A stretch of 64,000 nt of DNA from Salinicola avicenniae (GTDB lineage: Bacteria > Pseudomonadota > Gammaproteobacteria > Pseudomonadales > Halomonadaceae): contig NZ_JAKQZC010000004.1 of the NCBI RefSeq assembly GCF_023736115.1, positions 310,001 through 374,000 of the forward strand, given 5' to 3'. Positions 17,834-26,404 of this stretch are shown here, one piece after another; position 1 is the first letter of the stretch; each line of letters opens with the position of its first letter. The notes below the pieces were generated by a model. That model was not told the DNA's origin. It searched no databases and saw only the letters and a list, made by a program, of their open reading frames with translations. Both the position numbers and the translations under genes were made by a program.

Positions 17834-19454
17834 TGGCGAAGAGGCGACCGCCCACCATCGTCGCGACGACGCCGATCTCGGGCAGCCGGTCCAGCGACAC
17901 CTCGCGCGGGTCCTCGTCGAGGATCGCCATGTCGGCGAACTTGCCCACCTCGAGGCTGCCGATGCGGTCATCGAGCCTGAGCGTGTAGGCCGCATCCAGC
18001 GTGATCAGCTTCAGCGCGCGCTCGACGCTGAGTGCCTCCAGCGGGCCGAGGACCTCGCCGCTGGCGGTGCGCCGTGCGACGGCACACCAGGCGGTGAACA
18101 GCGGTGCCAGCGGCGTGACCGGGGCATCGCAGTGGGCCGCGATGGGAATGCCGAGACGGTCCGCCGAGGCCAGCGGTTCGAGTCGCTGGCTGCGTTCGTG
18201 GCCGAGCGTGCGCTGGCGGTGGATGTCGCCCCAGTAGTAGAGGTGGTTGGCGAACATGTTGAGGCAGACGCCGAGGCGCGCGGCGCGCTTCATCTGCGCC
18301 TGGTTGATGATCTGGCAGTGCTGCAGGGTGTGGCGATGATCCGGCCGTGGCCACAGTTCCAGCGCCGATTCGATGGCGTCGAGCATCAGATCGACCGCTT
18401 CGTCGCCGTTGGTGTGGATATGCAGCTGCAAGCCGGCCTGGTGATAGCGCTGGACGATCTCGGTCAGCCGCTCCGGCTCGGCGTTCCACATGCCGTTGGG
18501 GGTGCCGTCATGATAGCCGGGCCAGTTGAGCCGGGCGGTATAGCCCTGGATCGAGCCATCGGTCATCAGCTTGACCAGCCCGAAGTGCAGCTTGTCACTG
18601 GCATGGACCTTTGCGTCCAGCAGCCGTTCGATGCCGTCGTCCGGCGTGTAGGTGAGCGCGCTCATGGCCGGCGCGAGACGCATCGGCACGTCGTCGCGAT
18701 TGCAGGTGTCGCGCATGTTGGCGACGCCGGTATCGCTCAGCGGATTGTAGAGATCGGTCAGCGTGGTAACGCCATGACGTTGGGCGATCCGCGCATAGCG
18801 CTCGAGCGTAGCGGGCTCGCTGCCGCGATCGAAGAGGTCGATATTCAGGTTGTCGAAGATGGCGAACATCGCCGCCATCTCGCGCAACTCGCCGTTGGGT
18901 CGGCCATCCTCGAAGGTCATCACGCCCTCGATATCCGCCTGTGTCTCGAGGCCGGCGCGCGACAGCATGGCGCTGTTGACGGTCATCATGTGCAGGTTGG
19001 CATGGAGGATGACGATCGGCCGCTCGCGATCGACGCCATCGAGCTCCTCGCGGGTCAGGCGACGGGTCGGGAAGTAGATCGGGTCGAAGCCCCAGGCGAT
19101 CAACGGCTCGCCAGCGGGCAGCGACGCGGCCTGGGCGCTCAGGTGGCGCTGCAGTGCATCGATATCGGTCAGGCCCGGCCAGGTCTCGCCGGTGGGGTCG
19201 GTGCGCGAGAAGTAGCCAGCATAGGCGTACTCCCAGAGCACGCCCTCCAGCGCATGGCTGTGGCCTTCGACGAAGCCGGGCAGGATCACCTTGTCGGCAA
19301 AGCGCTCGTCGAGTTCGTAGTCGCCCAGATCGGCCAGTGTCTCCAGCGAGCCCACGCCAAGGATCCTGCCATCGCGGACGGCGACGTGGGTCGCCTCCGG
19401 TTGCGACGGGTTCATCGTCAGAATGCGGCGGGCGACATAGATGCGGTGGCTCAT
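17826..19454 (-). CDS. YtcJ-like metal-dependent amidohydrolase
   Basis: A 542-residue amidohydrolase_3 (YtcJ/N-substituted formamide deformylase-like) enzyme with a TIM-barrel. The HxH metal motif (GHSHALEG) is at H65/H67, with further ligand candidates in LHIHTNGDEAVD and in HCDAPVTP. No signal peptide, so cytoplasmic. Substrate unknown; the upstream dicarboxylate/glutamate-type carrier suggests an N-acyl or amide compound carrying a carboxylate. Its ATG overlaps the carrier stop by 4 bp (ATGA), and its own stop overlaps the GTPase start by 8 bp. Confidence 0.85.
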   Translation of the reverse strand: MSHRIYVARRILTMNPSQPEATHVAVRDGRILGVGSLETLADLGDYELDERFADKVILPGFVEGHSHALEGVLWEYAYAGYFSRTDPTGETWPGLTDIDALQRHLSAQAASLPAGEPLIAWGFDPIYFPTRRLTREELDGVDRERPIVILHANLHMMTVNSAMLSRAGLETQADIEGVMTFEDGRPNGELREMAAMFAIFDNLNIDLFDRGSEPATLERYARIAQRHGVTTLTDLYNPLSDTGVANMRDTCNRDDVPMRLAPAMSALTYTPDDGIERLLDAKVHASDKLHFGLVKLMTDGSIQGYTARLNWPGYHDGTPNGMWNAEPERLTEIVQRYHQAGLQLHIHTNGDEAVDLMLDAIESALELWPRPDHRHTLQHCQIINQAQMKRAARLGVCLNMFANHLYYWGDIHRQRTLGHERSQRLEPLASADRLGIPIAAHCDAPVTPLAPLFTAWCAVARRTASGEVLGPLEALSVERALKLITLDAAYTLRLDDRIGSLEVGKFADMAILDEDPREVSLDRLPEIGVVATMVGGRLFAND

Positions 19455-20854
19455 GACGGATTCGGCTCCTGCAGTGAGGCATTCGAGGCGCCCCGGCTAC
19501 GCTGCCACTTCAGCAGCAGCGGTACGCAGACCAGCATCAGCAGGAAGTAGCCGCCGAAGATAGCCAGATACTGCCAGGCGCTCAGGGTCGGCGCGATCGG
19601 CGCGATGAAGAACAGCGTCGGGATGTTGACCACGATAATCGCGATATTGAAGAACGCCAGCTCCTTGGGCACCGAGGTGCTGAAGTCCGCGTCCAGCATG
19701 CGCAGCAGCAGCAGGCCGGTACCGGTGGAGCCGCAGCAGCAGCCGAAGGCGGTGACCGAGCGCTCGGGGCCAAGCCGCCCGCTGAGACGGCCGATGGCCA
19801 TGGCACCGAGGAACGTGACCAGGGTCACGGCAACGGTGACGATCGCGATCGGCACCAGCAGAGCGGCCAGCACGGCGATCTGGATGCTCATCAGCGTGGC
19901 GACGACCATGAAGTCGACCGAGCCGCTGGTGATGCGCTTCAGGGTATCGTCGTCGACCTTGTCGGCCCAGCCGCAGCGGTCGATCACCAGGCGCATCAGC
20001 ACGCAGACCGTCAGGCCGTGGATGAAGAACAGGTTGTAGCTGAAGAAGACCGTCAGCACCTGATTGCCCTCGACCAGCGGCTGCATCACGGTAAGCCAGA
20101 CGTAGGTGATGACATAGGCCAGGCCGAGCAGGCCGAGATGCCAGGCGAGCGAGTCGACGGTGCCCGAGTGTGATACCTGCTTGCCTGCCGAGGGGCGGGA
20201 CGTCGGCTTGTGGAAGCCGGCGATGAAGTCGTCGTCCAGGGTCGATTCGCGATTGGCGTTCATGCCGCGCTTGAGGAAATAGCGCGCGGCGGGCACGCCG
20301 ACGACGAAGGCGGCGACAAAGCCGAGCGAGGCGAAGATGACACCCACCTGCGCCGCGTTGGCGATACCGTAGTCGTTCTCCCAGATGGTGCCGTAGGTCA
20401 GCGCCTGACCAGGCCCCTGGGTAAAGCCGTGGGTCACGATGGCGCCGAGCAGCGGGCTCAGGTCGCTGCCGCTGAGCAGGTCGTAGCCTGCCATCAGGGC
20501 ATAGCCGATCACCGCCTGGGCGCCGAGGCTGGCGGTCCAGATCAGCGTCAGCCACAGCCCGCCGCCGAGAATGCCCTGCTTGGCCTCGCCGGCAGCGGGT
20601 TTGGGGCTACCGGTCAGACACAGCGACATGAAGCTCAGCGTGAAGAAGTGGAAAGCCAAGGGGGTGAAATCCGACGGTCCATACCCGGGGATCCAGCCCA
20701 GCGAGAGCAGCGCGAAGCCGATGACGCCGGCCACGATGCTGCCGGGAATCAAGCTGGCGCGCAGAAAGCCGAGGCGGCTGCGCAGCAGGCTGCCGATGAC
20801 CAGCAGGCCGGCCAGCAGCGCAAAGGCGATCACGCCATGAAAGGTGCTGCCCAT
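19451..20854 (-). CDS. GltS-like (ESS family) sodium:carboxylate symporter
   Basis: A 467-residue inner-membrane carrier with about 10-12 helices in two halves. Each half has a glycine-rich re-entrant-like loop: VTHGFTQGPGQALTYG (near residue 145) and GCCCGSTGTGLLLLRML (near 365). This internal symmetry is typical of the GltS (glutamate:Na+ symporter) superfamily. It is longer than GltS (about 400 residues) and diverged, so glutamate should not be assumed. First gene of the carrier/amidohydrolase/GTPase operon. The run of three cysteines in the second loop is unusual. Confidence 0.75.
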   Translation of the reverse strand: MGSTFHGVIAFALLAGLLVIGSLLRSRLGFLRASLIPGSIVAGVIGFALLSLGWIPGYGPSDFTPLAFHFFTLSFMSLCLTGSPKPAAGEAKQGILGGGLWLTLIWTASLGAQAVIGYALMAGYDLLSGSDLSPLLGAIVTHGFTQGPGQALTYGTIWENDYGIANAAQVGVIFASLGFVAAFVVGVPAARYFLKRGMNANRESTLDDDFIAGFHKPTSRPSAGKQVSHSGTVDSLAWHLGLLGLAYVITYVWLTVMQPLVEGNQVLTVFFSYNLFFIHGLTVCVLMRLVIDRCGWADKVDDDTLKRITSGSVDFMVVATLMSIQIAVLAALLVPIAIVTVAVTLVTFLGAMAIGRLSGRLGPERSVTAFGCCCGSTGTGLLLLRMLDADFSTSVPKELAFFNIAIIVVNIPTLFFIAPIAPTLSAWQYLAIFGGYFLLMLVCVPLLLKWQRSRGASNASLQEPNPS

Positions 20855-21363
20855 GATGTGTAGTCCTCGTAATTGACGTTGTTGTCGGCGATGGCGTCAT
20901 GCCCGGCATTGGCATTGTGGTCTTGGGCTGACGCGCGGCAATCGGTTTTCGGGACCCGAGGCTCGATCGACTCTGGCATCGATGCGGGTCTCGTTGTCGG
21001 TGTTGTCGGTACTGTTATTAGGCACTGTCCGATTAGGTACTGTCCGGGGCGTCGTTGTGGGCACTGTCCTGAGCATTGCCCTGGGCGTCGGCCCAGGTCT
21101 GGCCCCGCTCAGGCTCTGGCCTGTCGGCCTGGCTGTCATGGCCGACGTGCCACCTCCAGTCGAGATGGCAATCATACTAAAGTTAGAGATACAGACCTCT
21201 ATAGGACAGATCGCGTGCACCGCCGGGACAGTTGTTTGCCGTGCAAACGATCCAACGGCGTGGGCTCCATGGGTGAAAAGGGGTGGCGGCAGTGAAATCC
21301 ACGGACGAATGGCGTGAATCTTGCAAGGATGGGGCATGCAGAGAATTGCTGTGGGAGTGCACC
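20855..21363. other. Divergent intergenic region, GltS-like carrier / MocR regulator
   Basis: Half a kilobase without a supported gene; open frames here look like noise. It holds degenerate GGCACTGTCC repeats (best pair 21017-21046) and an inverted repeat TAGAG-N8-CTCTA (21184-21188, 21197-21201) in an AT-richer patch that could serve the regulator promoter or autoregulation. Confidence 0.45.
21017..21046. repeat. 15-bp tandem duplication
   Basis: ATTAGGCACTGTCCG (21017-21031) is followed directly by ATTAGGTACTGTCCG (21032-21046), one mismatch. A further GGGCACTGTCC-like copy occurs near 21059-21069. Confidence 0.8.
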
Positions 21364-22824
21364 ATGCTCGATCATCATTTTCATCTCGACTTCGATGCGC
21401 CGCGCGGTCTGCAGGAGCAACTGCGCGAGGCGCTGCTGGCGGCGATCCACACCGGCACGATCCCGGTGGACGAAGCTTTGCCTTCCTGCCGCAAGCTGTC
21501 GCTGCAGCTTGGCGTGTCGCGCAATACCGTGGCGCTGGTCTACGAGGGACTGGTCGAGGATGGCTATCTGGTCAGTCGTCCGCGCAGCGGTTACTACCTG
21601 CATGATGCCTATCATGGCGCCGATGCACTAGAAACGCCGGTATCGATGCGCGACGAGGTTGTCGATGCACCACTATGGGGCAATCGCTTTACGCATCGTC
21701 CCAGCCACCTGCAGGGCGTCCTGCGCCCCAGCAACTGGATGCACTACGAGTTTCCGTTCGTCTATGGCCAGCTCGATACGCGGCTGTTCCCGCTGGAGCA
21801 GTGGCGCGAGTCCTCGCGTCAGCTTCTGGGCGGGCGCCGTGACCGCCACTGGCTGGGTGACCGCTATGACCAGGACGATCCGATGCTGATCGAGCAGCTG
21901 CGCACACGCGTGCTGCCCAAACGAGGGATCCATGCGCGCAGCGACGAGATCCTGATCACGCTGGGGTCGCAGAATGCGCTATTCCTGATCGCGCAGTTGC
22001 TGTTCGACGCCCGTACCCGCGTCGCGGTGGAGAATCCCGGCTATCGCGAGGCGGCCAATGTCTTCCTGCGCCAGGGCGCGCAGCTGAGCTATCAGGCGAT
22101 CGATGCGGAGGGCATGTGTCTGGATGCGGGCGCCACCGGTAGCGACTATCTCTACGTGACGCCCAGCCATCAGGGGCCGACCGGTGTCACCATGAGCCAG
22201 GCCCGGCGCGAGGCGCTGATCGAGCAGATCCAGCAGCGCGATCAGATCGTGCTGGAGGACGACTACGATGCGGAGGTCAACTTCGACCGCCACGCCTTGC
22301 CGGCGCTCAAGGCAAGCCGCGCCGGCTCGCGCGTGATCTACATGAGCAGCCTGTCCAAACCGCTGTCGCCGGGTCTCCGGCTCGGCTATCTCGTGGCCGA
22401 TGCCGAGCTGATCGACGAGCTGCGGGCGCTACGACGACTGATGTATCGCCATCCGCCTTCCAGCCTGCAGCAGCAGGTGGCCCAGTTTCTGTCTCAGGGA
22501 CATTACGATCGCTATCTGCGGCTGTTCGCCGAGGAGATGTCTCGACGCTGGGAGGCGATGGACACCAGCCTGCGTCGCGAGCTGCCGATGTGTCGCCGTG
22601 TCGGCGGCGATCATGCCAGCGTGTTCTGGCTGGAGGCGCCGGAAACGGTCGATACCCAGCGGCTGGCGTGGCAGGCGGCGCAGCACGGGGTGCTGATCGA
22701 GCCCGGCTTCCAGCACTTCTTCGATCGCGTGCCGCCACGCAATTTCATGCGCCTCGGCTTCGGCGCGATCGACGTGGAGCGGATCGGCCCGGGCATCGAG
22801 CGTCTGGCACGCGCCTTCGGCTGA
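21364..22824 (+). CDS. tauR: MocR-family regulator (GntR wHTH + aminotransferase domain), TauR-like
   Basis: A 486-residue MocR/GabR-type regulator. The GntR winged helix (residues about 10-80, with LPSCRKLSLQLGVSRNTVALVYEGLVEDGY) is joined to a fold-type I aminotransferase domain, with PLP lysine expected in SSLSKPLSPGLRLGYL and EDDYDAE as the Asp partner segment. GGGAG lies before ATG 21364. In the Chromohalobacter salexigens taurine cluster a regulator sits next to tpa, isfE and isfD; the same neighbourhood here makes taurine response likely. The symbol is by context; domain assignment is certain, ligand is not. Confidence 0.82.
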   Translation: MLDHHFHLDFDAPRGLQEQLREALLAAIHTGTIPVDEALPSCRKLSLQLGVSRNTVALVYEGLVEDGYLVSRPRSGYYLHDAYHGADALETPVSMRDEVVDAPLWGNRFTHRPSHLQGVLRPSNWMHYEFPFVYGQLDTRLFPLEQWRESSRQLLGGRRDRHWLGDRYDQDDPMLIEQLRTRVLPKRGIHARSDEILITLGSQNALFLIAQLLFDARTRVAVENPGYREAANVFLRQGAQLSYQAIDAEGMCLDAGATGSDYLYVTPSHQGPTGVTMSQARREALIEQIQQRDQIVLEDDYDAEVNFDRHALPALKASRAGSRVIYMSSLSKPLSPGLRLGYLVADAELIDELRALRRLMYRHPPSSLQQQVAQFLSQGHYDRYLRLFAEEMSRRWEAMDTSLRRELPMCRRVGGDHASVFWLEAPETVDTQRLAWQAAQHGVLIEPGFQHFFDRVPPRNFMRLGFGAIDVERIGPGIERLARAFG

Positions 22825-22860
22825 GTGACGGCCGGCCGCCGCCGCTCCCCCCCATAACGA

Positions 22861-22892
22861 CAGACCGCCGTGCCCGACGGCACGGCGGTCTG
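22861..22892. terminator. Bidirectional terminator between tauR-like and tpa-like genes
   Basis: Perfect 14-bp inverted repeat (CAGACCGCCGTGCC / GGCACGGCGGTCTG) with a 4-base loop between two convergent genes. It is followed by ATTGTT on the plus strand and by TCGTTAT on the minus strand, so U-tracts are short. Confidence 0.75.
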
Positions 22893-22954
22893 ATTGTTCC
22901 CCACGATGGTTCACCGTGACGCGCCTGAACCAGACGCGTCACGGACGCATCCGA

Positions 22955-24262
22955 TCAGCGGTAGGCGCCGAGCACCTCGTCGAGAATCGACAGGCCCTGT
23001 TCGACTTCCGCTTCGCTGATGATGCAGGGCGGCACCACGTGGATACGGTTCTCGACCACGAACGGCAACAGGCCCTTGTCGACCATCGCGCCCTTGATCT
23101 TTGCCATCTCCGCAGGCGGCAGCGGGGCACGAGTCTCGCGATCGCTGACTAGTTCGAGCGCATGGAAAACGCCGACGCCACGGGTTTCACCGATCACGGC
23201 ATGCTTGTCGGCAAGCTTTCTGAGGCCGCTGGCGAGCACGCCATTACCCACACGATCGGCATTTTCGACCACGCCCTCTTCTTGCATCGCGTCCAGCGTG
23301 GCCACGATCGCGGCCATGGCCAGCGGGTGGCCGGAGTAGGTGAGGCCGCCGTAGAACATGTTGTCGTCGAAGTGGCGGCAGATGGCCTCGGAGACCACCA
23401 CGCCACCGGCCGGTACATAGCCCGAGTTGACACCCTTGGCGAAGACGATCAGATCCGGTTTGACGTTGAAGTGCTCGAATGCGAACCAGCGGCCGGTGCG
23501 GCCGAAACCGGCCATGACTTCGTCGAGAATCAACAGGATGCCGTACTGATCGGCCAGCTTACGTACGCCTTCCATATAGCCCTTGGGCGGAATCAGCATA
23601 CCGGCGGTCCCGGGGATCGACTCGAGCAGGATCGCGGCGATCGACTGCGGCCCCTCGCACTCGATGACCCGCTTCAGATGTTGCAGGGCACGCTCGCACT
23701 CTTCGGCTTCGTTGCCCGCCCAGAACTCGGTTCGGTAGAGGTACGGATTGAAGAAGTGCGCGTGGCCGCGCGAGAACTCGTTGGGAATACGACGCGGGTC
23801 GCCGGTCGCGGCGATCGCGGCGCCGGTATTGCCATGGTAGGAGCGATAGGCGGAGAGAATCTTGTCGCGCCCGGTCATGCTGCGGGCCATGCGGATGGCA
23901 TTCTCGTTGGCGTCGGCGCCGGCGTTGGTGAAGAACACCTTGCTGAAACCGGCAGGCGCGCGCGCCAGGATGCGCTTGGCCGCTTCGCTGCGCGCGAGGT
24001 TGGCATGCGCCGGCGCTACGGTGGCCAGCTGCTCGGCCTGGGCCTGGATCGCGGCGACGACTTTCGGGTGCTGATGGCCGATGTTGGTGTTGACCAGCTG
24101 GCTGCTGAAGTCGAGATACTCCTTGCCGTCGTAGTCCCACATCTTGCAGCCACGGCCGCCGGCGATGACCAACGGATTGAGGTTGCCCTGTGCCGACCAG
24201 GAGTGGAAGACATGCTGGCGGTCGAGCTGACGGACGAAGTCGTTGGTCATGCTGTCGTTCAT
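22955..24262 (-). CDS. tpa: Class III aminotransferase, probable taurine:pyruvate aminotransferase
   Basis: A 435-residue PLP enzyme of the omega-amino acid:pyruvate class. D247 (LILDEVMAGFGRTGRW) and the Schiff-base lysine K276 (VFAKGVNSGYVPAGG) are in the expected places. In the taurine pathway it converts taurine and pyruvate to sulfoacetaldehyde and alanine. The substrate call relies on the neighbouring exporter and sulfoacetaldehyde reductase-like SDR; the sequence alone would also allow beta-alanine or other omega-amines. ATG 24262 has AGGA upstream. The frame stays open a further 58 codons over repetitive DNA that is unlikely to be translated. Confidence 0.78.
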   Translation of the reverse strand: MNDSMTNDFVRQLDRQHVFHSWSAQGNLNPLVIAGGRGCKMWDYDGKEYLDFSSQLVNTNIGHQHPKVVAAIQAQAEQLATVAPAHANLARSEAAKRILARAPAGFSKVFFTNAGADANENAIRMARSMTGRDKILSAYRSYHGNTGAAIAATGDPRRIPNEFSRGHAHFFNPYLYRTEFWAGNEAEECERALQHLKRVIECEGPQSIAAILLESIPGTAGMLIPPKGYMEGVRKLADQYGILLILDEVMAGFGRTGRWFAFEHFNVKPDLIVFAKGVNSGYVPAGGVVVSEAICRHFDDNMFYGGLTYSGHPLAMAAIVATLDAMQEEGVVENADRVGNGVLASGLRKLADKHAVIGETRGVGVFHALELVSDRETRAPLPPAEMAKIKGAMVDKGLLPFVVENRIHVVPPCIISEAEVEQGLSILDEVLGAYR

Positions 24263-24280
24263 GGCAGGAGTCCTGTTGTT

Positions 24281-24344
24281 GTGGAGCCGGTGTGGAGCCG
24301 GTGTTATGGAAACGGAGTGGTGGAGCCGATGTCGTGGAACCGGG
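24281..24344. repeat. 11-bp tandem/interspersed repeat (GTGGAGCCGGT)
   Basis: GTGGAGCCGGT is exactly duplicated at 24281-24291 and 24292-24302. Variant copies lie at 24320-24330 (GTGGAGCCGAT) and 24334-24344 (GTGGAACCGGG). It begins 19 bp upstream of the tpa-like start codon. Confidence 0.8.
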
Positions 24345-24555
24345 GCCGGCGCCGATACTGAAACCCGTACGGCGACACCGGCCGACGTGCCGGAAAGCGG
24401 CCCGTGCGTCGGGTCGGGTGCGATCCTCCCTGGCATCGGGCGGTCGATCGCGAATGAAATCAGAGTAGGGGGCCGGCGGGCGTTCGCGTAGAGCCAGAAT
24501 CGATTGTCTCTCGTGACAGCGGGGGATGCGGTGTCAGCGTCGGTCGGTTGGTGGC

Positions 24556-24599
24556 GTGGTTGTAGCGTAGTTGTGGCGTAGTTGTGGCCTGATTGCGGC
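24556..24599. repeat. 11-bp tandem repeat, 4 copies (GTAGTTGTGGC)
   Basis: Units at 24556-24566 (GTGGTTGTAGC), 24567-24577 and 24578-24588 (both GTAGTTGTGGC) and 24589-24599 (CTGATTGCGGC). The two middle units are identical and the outer ones are degenerate. The period is about one helical turn. Confidence 0.8.
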
Positions 24600-24669
24600 C
24601 CGCCGACTCGGGTGATGTCTCGTCGCGCTGATCGATCTGGCTCTACCCGGCGCCCCCGGCGCTGACTAA

Positions 24670-26307
<1,638 letters not shown>

Positions 26308-26346
26308 GCCAGCCCTGGCCGTGCCCGTCACGGTACACGGCTTAAA

Positions 26347-26386
26347 AACGACATCGCCCCGGCCAGCTGGCCGGGGCGATGTCGTT
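26347..26386. terminator. Terminator shared by isfD-like and gcd genes
   Basis: A perfect 40-bp palindrome (two 20-bp arms, centre AGCT at 26365-26368) between convergent genes. On the minus strand it is followed by TTTTTAAG, so it is a good Rho-independent terminator for the glucose dehydrogenase gene. On the plus strand it has no proper U-tract. Confidence 0.85.
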
Positions 26387-26404
26387 GAGGGGCCGGTCTC
26401 CGAC

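Noticed and set aside
17793-19550. 585-codon plus-strand frame over the amidohydrolase gene
   Set aside because: Mirror of a clear amidohydrolase with HxH motif; composition is that of a shadow frame.
20982-21317. Small open frame (111 codons) in the divergent region before the MocR gene
   Set aside because: Val/Gly/Leu repeats arise from the GGCACTGTCC-type DNA repeats; no ribosome-binding site and no recognisable family.
24281-24599. CRISPR-like array
   Set aside because: Units are 11 bp, contiguous or degenerate, with no uniform spacers and no cas genes.
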